From contig MIBM01000139.1 in assembly GCA_001830645.1 (NCBI GenBank), forward strand, positions 1,744 through 9,550: a DNA stretch of 7,807 nt, written 5' to 3'. The translations under genes were made by a program, and so were the position numbers. How positions within the stretch are numbered: position 1 is the first letter of the stretch; every line of letters starts with the position of its first letter. The notes beneath the pieces are model-generated. The model searched no databases, was not told the DNA's origin, and saw nothing but the letters and a program-made list of their open reading frames with translations. Shown here one piece after another: positions 1-6,514 of this stretch. Source of the DNA: Spirochaetes bacterium RIFOXYC1_FULL_54_7 (GTDB lineage Bacteria > Spirochaetota > Spirochaetia > Treponematales > UBA12059).

Positions 1-1826
1 GGGATAGTTCCCGCCAGATGTTCTCATTCCAGAATCCCTTCAACGACAGGATAGCCAACTCTTCCGATGAATCCGTGCTTCGCGCCAGTGCAAGCAGGGA
101 GGCGATGGAAGAGAGCAGGACCCTGCTGGTCAAACAGACAGCTTCGGCGGACCGTTTCATGTCCAGCCGCCTGCCTGTGGATTACCGCATTCCTTCCGGC
201 AACTACACCTTCAGGGTCGGTGAATCCACTATGCGCCTGTCATACTCCGGCGGGACCATGCAGAATTTTGTCGAAGCCATAAACCGGAAATCAAGCGATA
301 CCATAAAGGCCCAACTTGTAGCAGTTACTGCCGATACCAGGGTAATGGTGATCGAATCCATGAAACCCGGTGCTGGAAACAGGCTCCTCTTCGCCGACGA
401 CTCCGAAAAACTGGCTATGAACATGGGCATCGTGGAGCGCGCTGCTTCTTCACTGAAGGAACTGCCAGTGGATCCACCGGCACGATTCGAACGGCCACTG
501 GATACAACAGATATCAGTGCCAAGGATGGCATTTTGCTGGTTGGTGCCGGTTCGGAGGCAGCGGTCCGCCTGAAAGCCTCCGTACCCACCCGTGGGCTGG
601 TTATGGAACTTGAGGTTGAACTGGTCGACAAGCCGGGTATTCCCCAGGAAGGTCCGCCTCCTGGCCCATCCATCCCGGAGACCGGTGCCATAGAATATGA
701 AGGCATCAGACTACAGAGCGCCCCTTCGGAAGCGATACTGCCGGAGTGGATTCCACCACCGGTGCAGGCGCGCAGGGACAATCCAAAAGCCTTGTACCTG
801 CTTGACGGCAGCAACCGGGCCATACCCTTGCCTCCCCTTGAATCCGGCCCGGGTTTCAAGAAGCTTACCCTACCCCTCCCTGTCTACGCTGATACTGTAA
901 TTGGTCTTGGTATCCGCAATGAAAACACCGACAGCGATGTGCGGATCCGCTCGGTGCGAATTTTTGACCCTACCGAAACAGGCGGATTCAGGCCAAAGAA
1001 TGCCGTATCCACCGCCGGAGATGCGGTGGTACTGATCGACGGCATAGAAGTGATACGGTCGTCCAACACGATAGACAACCTGATACCCGGTGTGACCTTG
1101 AATTTGCAGCGTCCATCGGAGACGCCGGTAAAACTGGACGTGGAACCAAACCGCGAAGCCGCCAAAGAGGCCATCATCGAGCTGGTAGGAACCTACAACC
1201 TCCTGCTTACAGAGCTCAATGTCCTTGGCAGAAACGAGCCAAGCGTCATTGATGAAATATCTTTCCGCCTCAGCGACGACGAGAAAAAAACCTACACCGA
1301 ACGGCTAGGCATTTTCCAGGGAGATTCTACGCTGACACAGATCCGCAGCAGACTGCAAGGCATCATGATGGGTGTCTGGCCTACCAATGAAGGACCATCG
1401 GTACTCTCGTCTTTCGGCATCTCCACAGACTCACGCAGGGGTGGCGGTTATGATGCTTCGCGGCTGCGGGGCTATCTGGAAATAGAAGAGAAGACCCTGG
1501 ACGCGGCCCTGCAGTCTGATTTCAGGAAGGTACGCGACAGTTTTGGCTACGATTCCGATGGAGACTTGATCATTGACTCCGGAGCAGCCTTTACGATGGA
1601 TGCACTGATGCGTCCCTATGTAGAAACCGGTGGTATAATCGCCAGCCGAACCCGGACACTAGACAGCCAGGTTGCCAGGCAGCAAAGAGATATTGAGAAC
1701 TTTGACCGACAACTGGCCAGCAAGGAAGCTGAACTCAAGCGAAAATACGGATTGATGGAAGGTGCACTCGGACAAATGGAAAGTTCGGCCAGCGCCTGGG
1801 ATAACTTCGGCAAACAAAACGATTGA
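1..1826 (+). CDS. fliD: Flagellar filament cap protein FliD (5'-truncated by window edge)
   Basis: FliD (HAP2) caps the flagellar filament and guides flagellin folding at its tip; in spirochaetes the filament lies in the periplasm. The frame is open to the left edge (codons from base 3), so the ATG at 18 is probably internal and the N-terminal coiled coil is missing; I estimate several tens of residues lost. The visible start (FQNPFNDRIANSSDES) matches the usual FliD sequence after the first helix. Counting from base 18, the N-terminal core covers roughly residues 1-150. A Pro-rich linker and beta-rich middle domain (about 155-330) resemble the spirochaetal form. The conserved GIEVIRSSNTIDNLIPGVTL stretch follows at about 345-365. 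A long C-terminal coiled coil (about 545-595) begins at IASRTRTLDSQVARQQRDIE. No ribosome site is visible. The hypothetical and PilZ genes downstream are probably co-transcribed. Identity is secure; the boundary of the middle domain is inferred. Confidence 0.93.
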   Translation, partial: DSSRQMFSFQNPFNDRIANSSDESVLRASASREAMEESRTLLVKQTASADRFMSSRLPVDYRIPSGNYTFRVGESTMRLSYSGGTMQNFVEAINRKSSDTIKAQLVAVTADTRVMVIESMKPGAGNRLLFADDSEKLAMNMGIVERAASSLKELPVDPPARFERPLDTTDISAKDGILLVGAGSEAAVRLKASVPTRGLVMELEVELVDKPGIPQEGPPPGPSIPETGAIEYEGIRLQSAPSEAILPEWIPPPVQARRDNPKALYLLDGSNRAIPLPPLESGPGFKKLTLPLPVYADTVIGLGIRNENTDSDVRIRSVRIFDPTETGGFRPKNAVSTAGDAVVLIDGIEVIRSSNTIDNLIPGVTLNLQRPSETPVKLDVEPNREAAKEAIIELVGTYNLLLTELNVLGRNEPSVIDEISFRLSDDEKKTYTERLGIFQGDSTLTQIRSRLQGIMMGVWPTNEGPSVLSSFGISTDSRRGGGYDASRLRGYLEIEEKTLDAALQSDFRKVRDSFGYDSDGDLIIDSGAAFTMDALMRPYVETGGIIASRTRTLDSQVARQQRDIENFDRQLASKEAELKRKYGLMEGALGQMESSASAWDNFGKQND

Positions 1827-1828
1827 TC

Positions 1829-1844
1829 CAGGCCTTCAGGCCTG
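1829..1844 (+). other. Short perfect hairpin between fliD and the next gene
   Basis: Two bases after the fliD stop, CAGGCC (1829-1834) pairs with GGCCTG (1839-1844) around a TTCA loop; formally the inverted repeat is 7 bp. There is no T-run after it, only GTTTC, so it is a poor intrinsic terminator. It sits about 12 bases before the AGGAG of the next gene. It could stabilise the 3' end of fliD mRNA or set a step in expression between fliD and the downstream genes. The structure is seen directly; the role is inferred. Confidence 0.45.
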
Positions 1845-1866
1845 TGACGTTTCATAGGAGTACAAC

Positions 1867-2739
1867 ATGGACATACGCATGAACGGAACAATTGCGGAAA
1901 TCAACGTTACAGGGAGGAATGTAGGCGAGATCCTGTCCGAACTTGATGAAACGGCAGAAAAGGCAGGAGCAATCATCACCGGTATCAGATACAACGGATG
2001 CGATCTTGATGCGGAATCCATTGCAGGAATAACGGGAGATCCGGCTGATGACCAGGGATCCCTCGAACTTTCAGCAGAACCCGTTACTGACATGAAGGCC
2101 AGGGCCATTGATACCTTGCTGCAACTGGTAGAGGCGGCAGCGGCAGCAAGGGATGAAGAAACCCTGGAAGCAGCCCGGAATGCCTGGATATCATACCGTT
2201 CGGCCTTTGATGGCTTGTACTCCGCCGAAGAGAGCTCCTTTCTGGTTGCGTTTGGTGAAGAACTGGCCGGTATCGGCGTTGCAAAGAACGGAACCGGAGG
2301 ACTTGGTGCAACCGCCGCAAAGATGGCATCCTTTTTCAGCGAACGCATGGCAGAACTGCTCAACCCTGGTGCTGCCATGCTGGCTGCTGCCCAACTCTTC
2401 GATTCGATCCGTACCGACCTCGCAGAGGTGGCGGTCAGACTCCAGACCGGCAAGGAAGCCGAAGGCATGCATACCATGGTCATTGTTGTGGAACTGATCA
2501 ACAAGACTGTAAGGATCCTTCCGGATTTCATGAGAATCGTACCAGGTGCAGCCAGGCTGACCATAGAAGGCAAGGCAATAGGCGAATTCTATGATGATTT
2601 CAATGTGGTCTTCAAGGAACTGGCCGAGGCCTTTGAAAACAAGGACAGCGTCCTTATCGGCGATCTTGCGGAATACGAGATACTACCTCGCTTGTCTGCC
2701 TTCTTCGTGGCCGCAAGCGCCGCAATGGGGCATACATGA
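1867..2739 (+). CDS. Conserved hypothetical protein downstream of fliD, possible flagellar accessory
   Basis: This is a 290-residue soluble protein with no signal peptide or membrane helix. AGGAG at 1856-1860 sits 6 bases before the ATG, so the start is firm. The N-terminus (about residues 1-48) reads as a small beta-alpha module: a strand rich in alternating hydrophobics, a helix (GEILSELDETAEKAGA), then a strand ending in GIRYNGCDLD. This resembles, from memory, the N-terminus of hypothetical proteins beside flagellar genes in other phyla. Residues about 75-290 are almost wholly helical and alanine-rich. The C-terminus has an ENKDxVLIGDLAEYEILP pattern (257-274) that looks like a conserved signature. 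Position directly after fliD suggests a role with the filament cap, such as a chaperone or export partner, but it is far longer than FliS and not recognisably homologous. It overlaps the PilZ gene by 4 bp, implying translational coupling. Function unknown. Confidence 0.8.
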   Translation: MDIRMNGTIAEINVTGRNVGEILSELDETAEKAGAIITGIRYNGCDLDAESIAGITGDPADDQGSLELSAEPVTDMKARAIDTLLQLVEAAAAARDEETLEAARNAWISYRSAFDGLYSAEESSFLVAFGEELAGIGVAKNGTGGLGATAAKMASFFSERMAELLNPGAAMLAAAQLFDSIRTDLAEVAVRLQTGKEAEGMHTMVIVVELINKTVRILPDFMRIVPGAARLTIEGKAIGEFYDDFNVVFKELAEAFENKDSVLIGDLAEYEILPRLSAFFVAASAAMGHT

Positions 2740-3830
2740 GCGACACCATACTCCTGGCACAGATAGCATACTGGAAGGAAAGCGACCCCAGACAGACGAT
2801 GATTTTCTTCGGTGTTGTCGGAGGGCTCATCGTACTCGGGATACTATACAGCGCTCTTAAAAATACGGCTGAAGGTGGAGGCCCGAAAAAGGAAAACCGG
2901 TCTACCCGCACCTTCACCCGAGGGTCCTTCAGGCGAAGGGCTTATGAGGCAGGCTTTTCCGACACCGAATCGGACTTCCTTGAGCAGTACGCCAGAAAGC
3001 TTGGCACCACCAATCCGGCGGCTATTTTCTCAAGCCGTAACCAACTGGATTCATTCATGCGCAGCGCCTTCAAGTATATCGAGCGCCACGCTGATACCGA
3101 AGAAAGTGCCGAGGAGAATAAGGGAAAGCTGTTCTCCCTCAGGGAAGCCCTGAGTATGCGCCTCAGTTCCGGCACCCAGATACGATCCACGCGCAAGCTC
3201 CAGGCCAGGACTCCGCTCTCAATGGTCACTTCCAGGGATGCCACCTATGCATCCATTTTGATAACCAACGAATCCAAGGCCCTGTACGTCGAACCGGCAC
3301 TGGATGCCTTCGGGCAACCAATCAAATTTCCCTGGCTATCTAAAATCACTGTATATTTTTACACCGGCAACCATATTGGCTATAGTTTCAAGACACGCTC
3401 CGGTGGCATGATAAATATGGACGGCCGTACCCTGCTTGCCCTGTACCACAGCGACAAAGTGGCTCCCCTGCCATCCAGGCGGAACCAGAGGCGGGAAAGC
3501 CGTCTGTCTTGCCACTTCTACCTGTTGCACGTCCGGGCTGTCAAAGACCGGGGCAAGATAGTAAAAAACATACAGGTGGAGAAGGCCGCGGTAGCCGGCA
3601 TACTCATCGACCTCTCCGCCGGCGGAGCCTCGATGCAGACCATGAGCCCCGTCAAGTCAGGCGAATTCATCAAGATCGAGTTCGATGTGGGCAACGGCAA
3701 CCGAATGGCATACGCCTCCGTGGTTCGCACCAACCGTCTGCGCAACGGCGCATCCATGCATCTTAAATTCGTCAAAATATCCAGAAAGACTGTCAATGAA
3801 ATCCTGGCCTACGTATACGGCTACGATTGA
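2736..3830 (+). CDS. Membrane-anchored PilZ-domain protein, predicted c-di-GMP receptor
   Basis: PilZ domains bind cyclic di-GMP and pass the signal to motility or surface functions. The 364-residue protein starts at an ATG overlapping the previous stop (ATGA), with GGGG at 2727-2730 as a weak ribosome site. A single hydrophobic helix at residues 22-41 (MIFFGVVGGLIVLGILYSAL) should anchor it, most of the protein being cytoplasmic. Residues about 65-150 are helical and charged. Residues about 155-240 look like the YcgR-type N-terminal beta domain that precedes PilZ (YSFKTR near 216-221). PilZ begins with the arginine motif RRESR (252-256, the R-x-x-x-R pair being R252 and R256) and has DLSAGG (292-297), the D/N-x-S-x-x-G motif. 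Both ligand-binding motifs are intact, so binding is likely. Its neighbours are fliD on one side and an HD-GYP phosphodiesterase four genes later. A flagellar brake or YcgR-like role is inference. Confidence 0.88.
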   Translation: MSDTILLAQIAYWKESDPRQTMIFFGVVGGLIVLGILYSALKNTAEGGGPKKENRSTRTFTRGSFRRRAYEAGFSDTESDFLEQYARKLGTTNPAAIFSSRNQLDSFMRSAFKYIERHADTEESAEENKGKLFSLREALSMRLSSGTQIRSTRKLQARTPLSMVTSRDATYASILITNESKALYVEPALDAFGQPIKFPWLSKITVYFYTGNHIGYSFKTRSGGMINMDGRTLLALYHSDKVAPLPSRRNQRRESRLSCHFYLLHVRAVKDRGKIVKNIQVEKAAVAGILIDLSAGGASMQTMSPVKSGEFIKIEFDVGNGNRMAYASVVRTNRLRNGASMHLKFVKISRKTVNEILAYVYGYD

Positions 3831-3860
3831 ACGTTGCCTGCAGACACGATTTCTGCTCGC

Positions 3861-3889
3861 TTGACCGCTGGGAGGCCGGCGACTACAAT
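3861..3889 (+). promoter_or_regulatory. Sigma-70-type promoter placed for a leaderless transcript
   Basis: TTGACC (3861-3866, 5 of 6 to consensus) is separated by exactly 17 bases from TACAAT (3884-3889, 5 of 6). Six bases after the -10 box lies A3896, the first base of the ATG of the 86-aa gene, so the predicted +1 coincides with the start codon. This is the only strong promoter I see on the plus strand in an otherwise overlapping gene run. It would give the small gene, tsaE, tsaB and the HD-GYP gene their own transcript, independent of the flagellar genes. The boxes are seen directly; activity and the transcript start are inferred. Confidence 0.65.
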
Positions 3890-3895
3890 CCAGTC

Positions 3896-4156
3896 ATGAA
3901 AGTTGTCGACATTTTCAATATCCAGCGCAAGGAAAACCTTCTGTATTACCGAAGGGAGTACCGCGGTGAAGCCATTATTGAACTGCTGGCAGACACTCTC
4001 GTAACTCCTGTTGAATTCGTGCTGGAACAACGCCCGATGGGTGGGTATTCCATCCATGTCAGCCTTGTCGACGCTATAGACTACCCTCTGGTACCTATAG
4101 TCTCCGGATTGAAATCGTTCATTGCCGACCTGGACCTGAAAGGGGTCTTACCCTGA
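3896..4156 (+). CDS. Small conserved-looking hypothetical protein upstream of tsaE
   Basis: I do not recognise this 86-residue protein. It has no signal peptide, membrane helix or cysteine pair. It looks like a small alpha/beta fold: an N-terminal helix with charged residues (MKVVDIFNIQRKENLLYYRR), a second helix (EAIIELLADTL), two strands (PVEFVLEQRP and GYSIHVSLVDA), then a last helix ending LDLKGVLP. The frame opens at a TTG at 3827 overlapping the PilZ stop, which would add 23 residues of unstructured look. I prefer the ATG at 3896 because the ordered protein begins there and the promoter at 3861-3889 would be inside the longer version. No ribosome site is at a useful distance from 3896 (GGAGG at 3871-3875 is 20 bases away), which fits leaderless translation. 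Its stop overlaps the likely tsaE start, suggesting coupling with the t6A genes. Function unknown. Confidence 0.72.
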   Translation: MKVVDIFNIQRKENLLYYRREYRGEAIIELLADTLVTPVEFVLEQRPMGGYSIHVSLVDAIDYPLVPIVSGLKSFIADLDLKGVLP

Positions 4157-4590
4157 TAACCCTACGTTCCATCCGACCTAAGGATACCGAGGCCATAGCC
4201 GAACGTGTAGCCCGTGCAGCAGACCCTGGAACCATCATAGCCTTCAGGGGAGGCCTTGGTGCGGGCAAGACCGTCTTTGCACGGGGCCTGGCCAGGGGCT
4301 TGGGCATCCAGGAGGCCATAACCAGTCCCACATACACCATAGTAAATGAATACGAAGGGAGGATGCCGTTTTTCCATATTGATGCTTACCGTTTGCGGTC
4401 AGCCGAAGAGTTCGAACTGATTGACTCTGCCCGTTATCTCTATGGCAATGGACTGTGCGCCATAGAGTGGAGTGAACGGATCGAGGATGCCCTACCTGAA
4501 AACGTGGTGAGCATAGCCATTATTCCGGAAAACGACGGATCCCGGACCATCTCGATCAGCGGTGAATCCATTGAGAAGGCTTTCGCATGA
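4153..4590 (+). CDS. tsaE: tRNA t6A37 biosynthesis ATPase TsaE
   Basis: TsaE is the ATPase that binds the TsaB-TsaD complex and is needed for repeated cycles of N6-threonylcarbamoyladenosine formation at A37 of ANN-reading tRNAs. Numbering from 4153, the Walker A loop is GGLGAGKT (33-40), followed by TSPTYT (57-62), HIDAYR (75-80) and IEW (104-106), all family hallmarks. At 145 residues it is full length, since E. coli TsaE is about 153. No in-frame ATG, GTG or TTG lies between the upstream region and the Walker A loop; the first such codon is a TTG at 4300, which would delete the ATP site. The best start is CTG at 4153, overlapping the preceding TGA, with AAAGGGG (4139-4145) 7 bases upstream. 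ATA at 4156 is a weaker choice. It overlaps tsaB by 4 bp. Identity is secure, the start codon less so. Confidence 0.9.
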   Translation: MITLRSIRPKDTEAIAERVARAADPGTIIAFRGGLGAGKTVFARGLARGLGIQEAITSPTYTIVNEYEGRMPFFHIDAYRLRSAEEFELIDSARYLYGNGLCAIEWSERIEDALPENVVSIAIIPENDGSRTISISGESIEKAFA

Positions 4591-5336
4591 ATATCCTGGG
4601 TGTGGACTGCTCAGGCGACATTCTTTCCGTAGGTGTCGGCCGGTCGATGGGAAGCCAGGGTTCCAGCCCGGTAACACCGAAGCATCCATACCGGGAAGAA
4701 CAAGGCCACAGCCCTGCTCCCGGCCCCGGATTTGTCGGAGTCACGGTGGATGCAGGATTCAGACACGCCGAAAGGCTGATGGGCACCGTGGATTTCTGCC
4801 TCTCCGAGGCAGGGCTGAGCAAAACCGACATCGACCTATTTGCCTGCGCAGGCGGACCTGGCTCCTTCACCGGTCTCAGAATAGCCATGGCCAGCATCAA
4901 AGGCATGGCCTACGGACTTGGAAAACCCTTTGTGTCTGTACCCAGCCTGGATGCCATGGCTGCAGACTGGGAAGGCACTTCCCCTGTGATAGTACCGGTA
5001 ATGGATGCCAAGCGCTCGCACTTCTACTTCGGGGTGTACGAATCCGGCAGGCTTATATCCGGCCCCCATGACGATACCCTTGAAAGAATGCTGGCTCTGG
5101 CTTCAGGCTATTCCGAAGTACTCTTCGTTGGTCCGGACGCCGAGATGCTGGATTCCATCATCCAGGACAGGACAGGTTTCCGCAGGGCAGAATGGTCACG
5201 AAGAGCGCCGATAGCTGCTTTGCTTTCACTAGCAGCCAGTTCGTTTGCCGAACACGGTCCGGCACCTGCCGATGAGAGCCCCAATTATCTGAGAGCCAGC
5301 GATGCCGAGGAAGCCTCATCCAGGAAACCCGCATGA
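4587..5336 (+). CDS. tsaB: tRNA t6A37 biosynthesis protein TsaB (with N-terminal insert)
   Basis: TsaB is the catalytically inactive, ASKHA-fold partner of TsaD (Kae1/Gcp) in bacterial t6A synthesis and holds TsaD and TsaE together. The ATG overlaps the tsaE stop, with GAGAAGG (4573-4579) 7 bases upstream. The protein starts with the family strand NILGVDCSG (2-10), has HAERLM (60-65) and the signature GGPGSFTGLRIA (89-100), then VSVPSLDAMA. Length, 249 residues, is a little above the usual 220-240. Most of the excess lies at residues about 19-50, a Gly/Ser/Pro-rich segment between the first hairpin and HAERLM, where typical TsaB has a short turn. The C-terminus (NYLRASDAEE) matches the family's usual P-x-Y-L/V-R ending. 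tsaD is not in the window. Overlaps on both sides indicate coupled translation with tsaE and the HD-GYP gene. Confidence 0.9.
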   Translation: MNILGVDCSGDILSVGVGRSMGSQGSSPVTPKHPYREEQGHSPAPGPGFVGVTVDAGFRHAERLMGTVDFCLSEAGLSKTDIDLFACAGGPGSFTGLRIAMASIKGMAYGLGKPFVSVPSLDAMAADWEGTSPVIVPVMDAKRSHFYFGVYESGRLISGPHDDTLERMLALASGYSEVLFVGPDAEMLDSIIQDRTGFRRAEWSRRAPIAALLSLAASSFAEHGPAPADESPNYLRASDAEEASSRKPA

Positions 5337-6505
5337 AACCCGCCAATATGGAACCCGCTGAACTGGCACCTGCCGAACCCGAACCCACAGAACTGGAATC
5401 CTTTGGGATGGAGCCCGCCGAACTGGAACCCCTGGAAGAAGATGCGGAAAAGGCAGGAGATACACCCGCCTCAAGCCTGGCTCAACGGGCATCAAGATCC
5501 GCATCGAGATCACCCTTGTTAGGCAATGCCCATATACGGAGTCTCATCGGTTCCTATCAGTCATCCCCTGAACCTGCGGGCATACTTGATGAAGAGCTGT
5601 CTTTCATCTACAAGAACCAGGCTCTGAAGCGCCTCCTTAAAGATTTTGAGTATCCAACCCATGCATCGTTCATACGGGTATTCGGTCCGGTCATGGACAA
5701 AGTTGCCCTGCAGACCCTATACCGGGATACCAAGGATGCAGGCCGGGGATTCGGTTGGAAGGGTACCATACGGCACCGTACACATTCTGAGGGAAGCTTG
5801 ATAACCAAGGTACATTTTATGCCCTTCTGGGTGGAAGCAGGTGGCACGGAAGCACCCACCGCCTGGGTGGTTTTTTTCGATGACATAACCGACGAAAAGA
5901 AGGAATTCCTGCGGGGCATGTTCTCCAGCCTGCTGCAGGCATCCAAGCTGAAAGACAACGATACGGGTCGGCACATCGAGAGAGTCAACCTTTATTCAGA
6001 GCGCCTGACCAAGGCCATGTACGGCGACGAGCGCTGGCCGGAGATAGACTTTGACTTTGTCGAGCATATAGGATTCCTGGCGGCAATGCACGACGTGGGC
6101 AAGATTGGCACCCCTGACGACATCCTGAACAAGCAGGGTTCATTGAACGAATTCGAGTGGAACATCATGAAGGAACATACGATCAACGGTTCCTTCATAT
6201 TGTCCAGCTATCCAGACCCAATGGCCAAGCAGATAGCACAATCACACCACGAACGTTATGACGGTTCAGGCTACCCGTACAATCTGGTAGGAGACATGAT
6301 TCCCCTGCCCGCTCGGATTGTGGCCATAGCCGATGTATATGATGCACTCAGAATGAAGCGTAGCTACAAGGAACCCTTTGACCATAGCCGGGCTGCCCTG
6401 CTGATAGAGGCTGATAGCGGTAAACACTTTGATCCGGTGATCGTACTTGTATTCAGGAAGATATCGAAGGAATTCAACAAGATATACGAAGCAAACAAGG
6501 ACTGA
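5333..6505 (+). CDS. PAS/HD-GYP domain protein, predicted c-di-GMP phosphodiesterase
   Basis: HD-GYP proteins hydrolyse cyclic di-GMP to pGpG or GMP at a di- or tri-iron site. In this 390-residue protein, residues 1-45 are an acidic Pro/Glu-rich stretch with two MEPAEL repeats (6-11 and 26-31), and 45-62 are Ser/Ala/Arg-rich; both look disordered. Residues about 78-188 look like a PAS domain, starting GILDEELSFIYKNQAL and ending FFDDITDEKK. The HD-GYP domain follows from about 195: TGRHIER (211-217), AMHDVGKIG with H253-D254, KEHT, HHERYDGSGYP (305-315) with the intact GYP at 313-315, and ADVYDALR. All residues I would expect for catalysis are present. There is no membrane helix, so it should be cytoplasmic, with PAS as the likely sensor. 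The ATG overlaps the tsaB stop; AGGA at 5322-5325 is 7 bases upstream. Together with the PilZ protein it suggests a local c-di-GMP circuit. Confidence 0.93.
   Translation: MKPANMEPAELAPAEPEPTELESFGMEPAELEPLEEDAEKAGDTPASSLAQRASRSASRSPLLGNAHIRSLIGSYQSSPEPAGILDEELSFIYKNQALKRLLKDFEYPTHASFIRVFGPVMDKVALQTLYRDTKDAGRGFGWKGTIRHRTHSEGSLITKVHFMPFWVEAGGTEAPTAWVVFFDDITDEKKEFLRGMFSSLLQASKLKDNDTGRHIERVNLYSERLTKAMYGDERWPEIDFDFVEHIGFLAAMHDVGKIGTPDDILNKQGSLNEFEWNIMKEHTINGSFILSSYPDPMAKQIAQSHHERYDGSGYPYNLVGDMIPLPARIVAIADVYDALRMKRSYKEPFDHSRAALLIEADSGKHFDPVIVLVFRKISKEFNKIYEANKD
5348..5425 (+). repeat. Imperfect 18-bp repeats encoding MEPAEL
   Basis: The 18-base unit at 5348-5365 recurs at 5408-5425 with two third-position differences, 60 bases apart in the same frame. 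The sequence between is rich in GAACC/GAACT units coding Glu-Pro and Glu-Leu. This is a low-complexity coding repeat at the N-terminus of the HD-GYP protein and might vary in length between strains. Confidence 0.6.
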
Positions 6506-6514
6506 AAAGCGGAT

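Noticed and set aside
203..859. 218-codon open frame on the minus strand inside fliD
   Set aside because: It is antisense to a clearly homologous flagellar gene. Its translation is Ser/Pro-rich low-complexity sequence typical of shadow frames in this composition.
1836..2573. 245-codon open frame on the minus strand opposite the 290-aa hypothetical
   Set aside because: Its translation is a Ser/Ala-rich shadow without motifs. The plus-strand gene has a proper ribosome site and operon overlap, so the plus strand is the coding one.
3827..3895. TTG start overlapping the PilZ stop, adding 23 codons to the 86-aa gene
   Set aside because: The extra residues look disordered and unconserved, and the stretch contains the near-consensus promoter. 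It is kept only as an alternative start.
1954..5459. 16-base near-identity between 1954-1969 and 5444-5459
   Set aside because: Both encode Ala-Glu-Lys-Ala-Gly in unrelated proteins. One shared short peptide with common codons is best explained by chance.
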